DNA of 64,000 nucleotides, from NCBI GenBank assembly GCA_022782605.1, contig JALFMW010000316.1:1-64000 (forward strand). The letters run 5' to 3'. The position numbers and the translations under genes were made by a program. Below, in pieces: positions 59,701 to 64,000 of the stretch. Each line of letters begins with the position of its first letter. The first letter of the stretch is position 1. This DNA comes from Clostridium sp. (GTDB taxonomy: Bacteria; Bacillota; Clostridia; Peptostreptococcales; Peptostreptococcaceae). Below the pieces are notes generated by a model. The model saw only the letters and a list, made by a program, of their open reading frames with translations, was not told the origin of the DNA and did no database searches.

Positions 59701-59999
59701 TTTTTAAGAGCCTCTTTTATTTTCTCTCCGTTCTTCCCTATATTTCTATCATAAGCACGTCTTAAAGTACGAAAGTCTTTTGGTCTATTTAATAGATCTC
59801 TTTTAAATCCTTTTCTAGCCTTAAGTGCTTCATCAAGAAGTCCACTTTTAATTACTCTCTGTCCGAGTTCAGAGGTCATAATTTTATAGCCGCCAGCAGC
59901 AATGCCAGCGGCTAACACACCGATTTTAGCGGCACGTCTAAACCCAGTGGAATCCCTTTTAACGTCTCTGCGTTTTTTATTTCCTCTACGTCTAGCCAT
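53721..59999 (-). CDS. Putative tape measure / giant tail protein with degenerate SNase-like region
   Basis: A 2092-aa protein after TTGGTGGTG and ATG 59999, 14 bases behind the chaperone fusion gene, the usual place of the tape measure. The N terminus is very basic (MARRRGNKKRRDVKRD), followed by a hydrophobic helix (about 24-42) and long helical regions to about 900. Residues about 935-1020 are dense in Trp, Tyr, Gly and Pro (GRYWSFGSTSEYHGG, WAHSWLPTPTHPFS, TPWGAVLNPTVG), unlike a simple rod. Residues about 1448-1540 resemble a staphylococcal nuclease fold (GSNIYLADKTVLNLAGVA, then SLNRTLIESGIAKKD), but the usual Asp/Arg/Glu catalytic residues are not in place. Hydrophobic segments lie near 1725-1765 and a coiled coil near 1820-1867. 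It may be the length-setting protein, or a second cargo protein working with the 3062-aa one. Confidence 0.65.
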   Translation of the reverse strand: MARRRGNKKRRDVKRDSTGFRRAAKIGVLAAGIAAGGYKIMTSELGQRVIKSGLLDEALKARKGFKRDLLNRPKDFRTLRRAYDRNIGKNGEKIKEALKNRNKNADKIKASTTKLTKDMIEILQTKDKTLRRAKVSKKNTFKKAFKDQISGQIEGKEKDMLNDLVDALYYKVTEENIKDGTLLSHYKKAYKTGLNEEQLNSLLNGMLKWREEHAVDDKSIINEFGKLAEDISVSRYDNLYKQNQPTFFDKIIDRATGTTALKVKDLEELGDQLDFGRFTFREFDNSTKQVDMNTRIKGSASVWNEDFKNMIIDRGLRVVTDENGQKTILDSRESVEDIKNFFKKVKDTTPGKILLKPFDLDDKHNFDILVADKRDVNAYLTGATDNIMNDMMVYLNGTLYGVTRDDNGIATLDKGTAVDVREVSGWRKKVTQELLGTQQQALESYNGIMSQLLDINQDGSFNLKNQLNRKVGKSLDPTYEKNRLIAMRNYINSDVILETVEEKSLMYDNALTTSQILNRNITGVSDELIDSIIKNGRLSQEENKMFEYLLDGSDEAMMSFVNNFNDTRALTNRRLAGMIDTIRSDLEHSEDISHISIKKSKLNPLFGMGLEEQWTRDSVGQFRVEYIKEVLLENSRTQDLSMFTNFVNDVTTNDIQRKTLNDIGVLGLFENYMNVDSVIADDIKARFDETGRENIFRYIINSNEGMLNTFNEIMDRGIKDFNILDDSYLDSINELNFYNEYNDLTLIRKSAFSPKDIISDINKAIKSGDMKDVNAAVSNVIDGVKNLPKELFTAGRYDTSNITEATLLTQYSMSRLNYDLSALGLNLSSDSMSSPLATYLNFGLKRVAPIALGVRTLSYLNDESRRFLGSSMTEAAARGLSYVDIGARKFAYNVGLGDRINDWAETSVIHEYYFGDNHFDTAEERRDWYENGYSPVRKGRYWSFGSTSEYHGGAISYWEPNYLRRAESNYHDVSVYGSSEEKWAHSWLPTPTHPFSTVRALVNPYWLEKKHLKEGDRPYPLTSKMFTEGTPWGAVLNPTVGEILKPVRMLPEARLRLGHTGRDAKAVINRINERIKNKERHEDGGYSNEDLLIVSGTDIRNAEYVPYGNPVSGEMNFTVQNGQIESPGYDFMTAEVPNVDTYVAPTGEDYIQTTRGGGRVLISSNENEIFKSNILDGMSDYGDPGTTERIGRGLIAEINNAIKNRRTKGTRSAGVINNPENSTYIYRNLVNEYNNYIDNWYGDRVDPDLINKSLTYDFARDAMYSASQISGMYGYLGSMFTNSDSSYTFRYESAEQMNSFSRSFWDASIGGLGGGPMEIARRFFPSEQRNRINVNPLVNNMPDWIPDSYKTGDPYTNIPKGEARLPGKGYETLNELHPDQFGDYGAFDRYKILADVAPNSREYKIWRNIAKNTVTDEALKEEMEQIAERTAKMSGNHQFFEYTYAKNNTEYGKGIVQYVQGSNIYLADKTVLNLAGVAKDDNLESALQSYIAPGQEITYRHDKNRGYDKENRDNNLLTPAVVYVPGSSESLNRTLIESGIAKKDVEDTSTIAKLGTISAAQEASGAVQELIAHAPIPIIHNKFLRVDSAYESYMKENYYGSNFKTWDHPIKGFVRPMFNEQSSKSLISEALSLGIAYNHFKNSVYSTNKQERWLSNALLVTTNPTAFLVGNMSYILNMSNGANGRGQELTNWQKGAKLGVALGTIKYAWDNADNPIKSMATMGLAGAAIASKDLAWEAIEDLVGKMTPTRGALIGVGVGLTMSALKNSRFNKEQMFGKWAPKETRKKWDLDEYFDRLEYMKYSGLYKRAAKMARRKEKVDIEGIFDQIDKNKEKINKLNVEAAKLTNKVKHVGDKYSKKLERVENKKQLLQEQNKMFLKGGEWTKSAVAYKKAMESTMYGLDANATKDELLASVPDQYKDHFQAFMEVTDKKERKKILKSVSPMMRRPLQAAWGMKLERVESNRRYFNVHAMPGAGWRGWKPNVNLKYVKMKTIENEGMLLSDFGYYNSEKSKATFEDAPEIENYDNGNMLHNHNIRSVMKGRGLVLHNVSIEKTRAPGIKIIGDVKEKAEDYGKAGSYKIAKAVYRLGSLF

Positions 60000-60013
60000 T
60001 TATTCACCACCAA

Positions 60014-60637
60014 TTAGAATTTCTTTCTAGGAGCATTTCTTACTACTCCGGCTGTTTCTGATAATAAGCCAGTATACATAGCATCTTGGCTCATATTTAT
60101 ATCAGGGAATTGTTGCTTAAACTTTTCTAATTCTCTCTTTTGTTCTTCAGTCATTGGCGCACGTTTGCTACCTGAATTATTGATTTCAGACATTACTTCA
60201 TTTAAATTACGTCCTATAAATCTACCTTGTTCTTGAGTAGCAGGTTCTTGATCTTTAGGTATTGGATTACCATCTTCATCAAGTTCTTCATCGTGGCCAT
60301 TATTATAATAATCAGAATGACTATTTTCCTGATTACCGTATAATGCAGTCTTAATAGAATCTATAGCTGAAAACTCTAACGGTTCTTGTAATACGTTTAT
60401 TAAAAACCATTCCGCCCTACTGTATAATTTGTATAATTCAGGATATGTCATACTTTCCAGTTCATTTAACTTATATGCAGGAAAAGCTCTCATTATTAAA
60501 CAAATTATAACGTTATCTAATTGAGTCATTTCAGAAGTGAATAATTCTAACATTAATAATCTATCTTCTGGCATTACGCATGATTGCTCTATTACTATCC
60601 TAGATAACTCGTATACTACTCCTGGGTAACATATCAT
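60014..60637 (-). CDS. Tail assembly chaperone, frameshifted C-terminal part (gpGT-like)
   Basis: A 207-codon open frame that overlaps the 81-aa gene by 38 bases in the +1 frame. Its ATG has no convincing ribosome site. Its first part (PGVVYELSRIVIEQSCVM) completes the chaperone fold when joined to the 81-aa frame: the join VLYPENLDVDDMLP-GVVYEL aligns with CVVLYPEEVVEDIALVAEII in the intact 124-aa chaperone next door. I therefore read it as the extension made by +1 frameshifting, giving a product of about 276 aa (74 + 202). The rest is helical and charged with a Glu/Asp/Gln-rich linker (DEELDEDGNPIPKDQEPATQ) and a basic end (VVRNAPRKKF). Such long forms bind the tape measure during tail assembly. 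An independent short protein remains possible. Confidence 0.7.
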   Translation of the reverse strand: MICYPGVVYELSRIVIEQSCVMPEDRLLMLELFTSEMTQLDNVIICLIMRAFPAYKLNELESMTYPELYKLYSRAEWFLINVLQEPLEFSAIDSIKTALYGNQENSHSDYYNNGHDEELDEDGNPIPKDQEPATQEQGRFIGRNLNEVMSEINNSGSKRAPMTEEQKRELEKFKQQFPDINMSQDAMYTGLLSETAGVVRNAPRKKF

Positions 60638-60845
60638 CTACATCAAGATTTTCAGGATATAGTACACAGTTTTCTACAATTGCATCTTGCAAATCTAATT
60701 CATCATCTATTTGAGATGTAAGAGTTTCATATTCTAATTTGTTTAATAACTTATACATATATATTTCATCATCTATAGTGCATGTTTGGACAACGTTATA
60801 TTGCTCTACTAGCTTCTCATATATACGATCTAAATTATTATACAT
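60600..60845 (-). CDS. Tail assembly chaperone, short form (gpG-like)
   Basis: An 81-aa protein; AGAGGTATAGTTA precedes ATG 60845, the ribosome site overlapping the end of the 124-aa gene. The sequence (MYNNLDRIYEKLVEQYNVVQ, then YKLLNKLEYETLT, then IVENCVLYPENLDVDDM) is a shortened relative of the neighbouring 124-aa protein (YRKVYETNIAGERI, LKRSEYKDML, IAKCVVLYPEEVVED). In frame zero it stops soon after MLP (RSSIRVI), before the final helix of the fold. Tail phages typically make a short chaperone and a frameshifted long form from this place just before the tape measure gene. Confidence 0.8.
   Translation of the reverse strand: MYNNLDRIYEKLVEQYNVVQTCTIDDEIYMYKLLNKLEYETLTSQIDDELDLQDAIVENCVLYPENLDVDDMLPRSSIRVI
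60620..60629 (-). promoter_or_regulatory. Putative programmed +1 frameshift site (TTA CCC AGG A)
   Basis: In frame zero the mRNA reads TTA CCC AGG. A proline tRNA on CCC (60626-60624) can slip one base forward onto CCA, so that GGA (60622-60620) is read next, entering the 207-codon frame. AGG is likely a slowly decoded codon in such AT-rich genomes, which favours slippage. A +1 shift at a CCC-type proline codon is known from Listeria phage PSA. Confidence 0.65.
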
Positions 60846-60848
60846 TAA

Positions 60849-61223
60849 CTATACCTCTTTACAATCGTAGTTATTTCTTTCACTAAAACCTGATTTTTCC
60901 ATACATAAACTAGTAATTATTTCAGCAACTAATGCGATATCTTCTACTACTTCTTCTGGATATAGAACAACACATTTTGCTATAAAAGTTTCACGATCAT
61001 AAGTTTTATCCTCTTCAGATGTGCCTTCTGGAAATTCCATATTTAACATATCTTTATACTCTGAACGTTTTAAAGGTCTCCATAATATTCTTTCTCCAGC
61101 TATATTTGTTTCATATACTTTTCTATATTGTTTTTTTAATTGTGATAATTTTTTAGCATAAGTTAAATCTTCAGGTTCTGTTTTTACAGTTTCTTTAGTT
61201 TTACTTTCTTTTTCTATTTTCAT
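60849..61223 (-). CDS. Tail assembly chaperone-like protein (124 aa)
   Basis: TTAGGAGGATGG precedes ATG 61223. A charged N-terminal tail (KIEKESKTKETVKTEPEDLT) is followed by a compact domain: LKKQYRKVYETNIAGERILW, RPLKRSEYKDMLN, TYDRETFIAKCVVLYPEEVV, and a last helix ALVAEIITSLCMEKSGF. The pattern (GE-hydrophobic-WR-L-R-EY, then a CVLYPE loop and helix) resembles XkdN-type tail assembly chaperones. The next gene is a paralogue whose full fold needs a frameshift, while this one is complete in one frame. It lies 18 bases after the 354-aa structural gene. Expected to act in the cytoplasm during tail assembly, holding the giant tape measure. Confidence 0.7.
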   Translation of the reverse strand: MKIEKESKTKETVKTEPEDLTYAKKLSQLKKQYRKVYETNIAGERILWRPLKRSEYKDMLNMEFPEGTSEEDKTYDRETFIAKCVVLYPEEVVEDIALVAEIITSLCMEKSGFSERNNYDCKEV

Positions 61224-61241
61224 ATAATACCATCCTCCTAA

Positions 61242-62306
61242 TTATATATATAAAATAGCGTTTGTATGTATAACTTCAAATTCTTTTATTAAGTTATTCT
61301 TATTAGCTATTTTAACTTTATATCTAATGACACAGTTAATTTTTCCACCATATTTAGTTTTCTTTTTATCTATTAAGGCTTCATATTTTTTATCTAATTC
61401 TATTTGAGCAGATGTCTTAGAAATGCTAGTAAATTTAAGCAATGGTATAACAACTTCTTCGCTTAAATGATCTGTTATTTCTACTGATCCCGATACTAAA
61501 GTTAATTCATGTTTATTTCCTGACTTAACCATTAATGAAATCATTCCAGTGTTATAACATAAATTGTTTATGAAATGTTCACAACTAATATGCTCTTTAA
61601 CGTATGCACTATTCTTAGATATTTGATCTGCATTATAAGCATCACTACAAATATAACTTAAAGCAAACTCAGGAAGACTAGCGTCATTATTACTATCATC
61701 ATTATTGTTGCCATTGCCTCCTGTTGTTGATTCTGTTATTTTTTCTTCAATAAAGTCTTTAGCTATAAATGTATATACTTCCATTAAAGGTTGACCAGTA
61801 GTGTCCATTATTTTATGCATACCGCTTATTTTAGCTCCTAGTATTGTTTGACTTGTAGCATTGTAAGTTTGTTTATCTTTCATATCATAATAGCCATAAC
61901 CTATCATTATATCAAACTCTTTATCATATATAGCATGATGTAAATCTCCACCAGGTACATATTCTGCTCCATTATTTTCTTTATATATACTATCATCTAT
62001 GCTACTTAAGGTACTTTTTATTAATTGATTATCTGTAAAGTTAACTACAAATTGTCCTTGTACTATTCTTTGCCCACTTACTAATTCTGTTGCATAATAG
62101 CAATTATATCCATATATAGGCAAAACCTTTTCATCTATACTAAATTCAAATTGATATAAGTCGTCCATCTCTCTATCGCCAAAGTATATTTCGCTTTCTA
62201 CGTTAGAAAAATACCTTTTAGCATTACCTGCTGTATCGACTATAACACTAGTAAAGTATGTTCTATCGTTCATGTTAGCATTATATTTATAGTAATTAGC
62301 AGCCAT
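61242..62306 (-). CDS. Virion structural protein with PIYGY motif, tail-tube region
   Basis: A 354-aa protein whose ATG overlaps the end of the upstream gene by 11 bases. Residues about 35-95 carry SEIYFGDREMDDLYQFEFSI, VLPIYGYNCYYATELVSGQR and IVQGQFVVNF. The PIYGY...G-R-V-G-F-NF arrangement is, from memory, a feature of virion proteins in large Firmicute myophages. Residues about 120-190 (DIMIGYGYYDM, ILGAKISGMHKIMD, YTFIAKDF) are beta-rich. A Gly/Asn/Asp linker (GGNGNNNDDSNNDA, near 196-209) separates a C-terminal domain (about 210-354). Lying just before the chaperones it may be a tail tube, tube-associated or tail-completion protein; which one cannot be decided here. Confidence 0.6.
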   Translation of the reverse strand: MAANYYKYNANMNDRTYFTSVIVDTAGNAKRYFSNVESEIYFGDREMDDLYQFEFSIDEKVLPIYGYNCYYATELVSGQRIVQGQFVVNFTDNQLIKSTLSSIDDSIYKENNGAEYVPGGDLHHAIYDKEFDIMIGYGYYDMKDKQTYNATSQTILGAKISGMHKIMDTTGQPLMEVYTFIAKDFIEEKITESTTGGNGNNNDDSNNDASLPEFALSYICSDAYNADQISKNSAYVKEHISCEHFINNLCYNTGMISLMVKSGNKHELTLVSGSVEITDHLSEEVVIPLLKFTSISKTSAQIELDKKYEALIDKKKTKYGGKINCVIRYKVKIANKNNLIKEFEVIHTNAILYI

Positions 62307-64000
62307 ATTTTATCGTCTCCAATTCTATATTACTAGCATATATCTCTTTTGTTGAGTTATTTACTAATATATAACCTGATCTGTAACTATTAGTTTCATC
62401 TGTTAAACATAATATTGAATAACCATTATCATAGTTATCAATGCTATATGATTTTTTATATGTATTTTTTTCTATATAATCGTTAGCTATATTAATGCAT
62501 GATATAAAAGTACTAGAAGTATCAGATGAAAAAGTTATTATTCCATTATCATATTTAGCTTTCGATTTCAATATTGGATTTTTACTTATAGCATCGACAA
62601 CACTTATAATAATATCATCCATAACATAAGATGTTTTTTGATCATCGTATAATATTAATAGTAATTGAATAAGGTAATATTCTAAATCTTTATATTTTAA
62701 TTCTTCATCAGCTAACATGTTTAATATTGCATCGTCTATATATTTCATGTAAACGGAATCTTTAATATTAGATTTAATAGATTTGATAAGTTTATTGCAT
62801 TTATTATAATTATAATTAGTAATATCTATATCATCTTTATATGTAGATAGAATAAAAGCTGGAGATATATTATTAAAATTTTTATCTTGTATCCATAATA
62901 AATAATAATTATCTTTTACGATTCCAGTTCTATATTTTTCTATTTGCATTAATAAGTTATTGTTGTTAATTTTTATTTTTCTTATAGGAGTATAGTTTAA
63001 TGCATCAAAAGGAGTTGCTATGCATAAATAATACTCTTCTATTTTATAATCAGAATAATCTATATCAATACATAATATTTCATTTCTTACTTCTGCGTAT
63101 GGTGCAGGCAAAAGAGATTTATACATAACTAAATTATTAACTGCTTTTATTGCATCTTTTAAATTATTATTGTATTTTTCATAACTGTATTCATAATCCA
63201 AAAAACTAAATTGAGATAAGCTATTCATATTTTTATATTTTTCTAAATATTTTCTTTGATCATCACTAAAGCAAACGAAATCATTTTTAACTCCTTTTTT
63301 ATCGTTATTCAAAATAGGTTGAACTAAATAATGAGTGTTAGGTGCGCCATTATATTCATAATCAGTATAAGCTGGCACCTTAATAGTATAATAGTTTTTA
63401 TTATTCTTTCTTTTATATATAACAATAGAAGATACTTCATTACCTATTTCAAATTTATTTAATAGTGGATGAATTTTATTTAATGATATAGCATTAAGAT
63501 TACCTGACTCATTATAACAAACATTAAGTTCATTTTGTAATTTAACAGCGTAAAACAATAATTCAGTTTTTATATTGCTATCAGGTAAGCTCATTAACGA
63601 ATCTATAATATTGTCATACTCATATTCAATACCATCAAAGTTATAATTAGTTAATTCTTTATTAATTAAAATATCTTCATTATTTATTACATATTCTTTT
63701 AATAATTCGTTTCCATATTTAGATTTATTAAATGTCTTAAATGACACATCATTACTTTTAAGTTCAGAATTAATTTTATAAGTATATAAACTATATTTCG
63801 TATCAGGTTGCAAGTTTTCTATAACTACTTCTTTACTATTAAATTGACCTATAGAAGTGTTGTAAGCTATTTCATATGTCATGGCTTCATCAGTGATTTC
63901 ATCGACATATTCGCCTTCTTTTAATTTAGTAACCATAATATGATCATGATCAATATTGTTAGGCAATACCTTAACTCTAGTGTCTCCAACTTCAACTATA
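62296..64000 (-). CDS. Virion structural protein with Fn3-like N-terminal part, cut by right edge
   Basis: The frame stays open to the end of the window (encoding VEVGDTRVKVLPNNIDHDH before the TTG at 63966), so I treat the gene as 5'-partial with about 568 codons visible. VVIENLQPDTKYSLYTYKIN with a following SNDVSFKTF is the F-G strand region of a fibronectin type III-like domain. After it come helical and beta segments rich in Asn and Tyr (LLPAPYAEVRNEILCIDIDY; YLCIATPFDALNYTPIRKI) and a beta C terminus ending ETIKYGC. The stop overlaps the ATG of the PIYGY protein, so the two are translationally coupled. It is probably a tail or neck structural protein; the family is not recognised. Confidence 0.65.
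   Translation of the reverse strand, partial: IVEVGDTRVKVLPNNIDHDHIMVTKLKEGEYVDEITDEAMTYEIAYNTSIGQFNSKEVVIENLQPDTKYSLYTYKINSELKSNDVSFKTFNKSKYGNELLKEYVINNEDILINKELTNYNFDGIEYEYDNIIDSLMSLPDSNIKTELLFYAVKLQNELNVCYNESGNLNAISLNKIHPLLNKFEIGNEVSSIVIYKRKNNKNYYTIKVPAYTDYEYNGAPNTHYLVQPILNNDKKGVKNDFVCFSDDQRKYLEKYKNMNSLSQFSFLDYEYSYEKYNNNLKDAIKAVNNLVMYKSLLPAPYAEVRNEILCIDIDYSDYKIEEYYLCIATPFDALNYTPIRKIKINNNNLLMQIEKYRTGIVKDNYYLLWIQDKNFNNISPAFILSTYKDDIDITNYNYNKCNKLIKSIKSNIKDSVYMKYIDDAILNMLADEELKYKDLEYYLIQLLLILYDDQKTSYVMDDIIISVVDAISKNPILKSKAKYDNGIITFSSDTSSTFISCINIANDYIEKNTYKKSYSIDNYDNGYSILCLTDETNSYRSGYILVNNSTKEIYASNIELETIKYGC

Noticed and set aside
60014-60637. The 207-codon frame as an independent gene starting at ATG 60637
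   Set aside because: No convincing Shine-Dalgarno before the ATG, and its first residues complete the fold of the overlapping 81-aa chaperone; a +1 frameshift product explains it better.
1-64000. CRISPR arrays, tRNA genes or insertion sequences
   Set aside because: No regularly spaced direct repeats, no cloverleaf-like stretches in the few short gaps, and no transposase-like frames or terminal inverted repeats were found.
1-64000. Recoded stop codon (TAG or TGA read as an amino acid)
   Set aside because: All three stop codons end genes here and long frames are intact under the standard bacterial code, so recoding is not needed.

Overview
The window is one continuous, single-direction block of a large, AT-rich phage genome (roughly 30% GC by eye). 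It encodes the tail, baseplate and receptor-binding apparatus, plus two giant virion proteins. All real genes are on the minus strand, so transcription runs from the right end (64000) to the left end (1). Genes are tightly packed, often overlapping at stop/start, and nearly every start has a strong Firmicute-type Shine-Dalgarno (AGGAGGTG, AAGGTGGTG). This points to a Firmicute host, probably an anaerobic clostridial one. The order (chaperones, tape measure, hub, spike, gp25-like, J-like, wedge, fibers) is that of a contractile-tail phage of the SPO1/0305phi8-36 kind. No head, replication or lysis genes are in view.

64000-60014: two virion structural proteins, one cut by the right edge, then tail-assembly chaperone genes. 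The second chaperone pair (81 and 207 codons, overlapping in different frames) looks like a programmed +1 frameshift at CCC-AGG, giving a fused product of about 276 aa. 59999-53721: a 2092-aa protein in the tape-measure position, carrying a degenerate SNase-like region. 53650-44462: a 3062-aa protein, the most striking gene. It has a complete DEDDh exonuclease motif set near the N terminus, then a beta-like double-psi barrel lysine motif, then a DxDGD metal motif of the beta-prime-like barrel. I read it as a candidate virion-packaged single-chain RNA polymerase (YonO/crAss-like type) fused to a 3'-5' exonuclease. 44412-35914: a 2832-aa baseplate hub with an EndA-type DNA/RNA non-specific endonuclease lying between two copies of a hub domain.

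35921-22201: spike OB-fold protein, gp25/XkdS-like and J-like wedge proteins, a 1725-aa wedge protein, and further baseplate and adaptor proteins.

22198-1: at least fourteen fiber or adhesin genes. They include a trimeric-adhesin-like protein, an alanine-rich fiber, an 879-aa lamin-tail plus purple-acid-phosphatase-like fiber, a 2141-aa LamG + CotH-kinase + leucine-rich-repeat adhesin, and two paralogous 490-residue fibers. A further fiber is cut by the left edge. Several of these small and large fibers share an N-terminal helix and a C-terminal signature resembling DxEVxxMLDxLF, which may be a common docking system.

Hairpins resembling intrinsic terminators follow the 2092-aa gene, the 3062-aa gene and several fiber genes, so this late region seems divided into separately tuned units. 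Taken together, the giant tail proteins would carry enzymes (RNA polymerase/exonuclease, nuclease) to or into the cell, while the fiber array carries surface-acting enzymes (phosphoesterase, kinase-like fold) and binding domains. Functions are inferred from motifs read by eye; no database search was possible.
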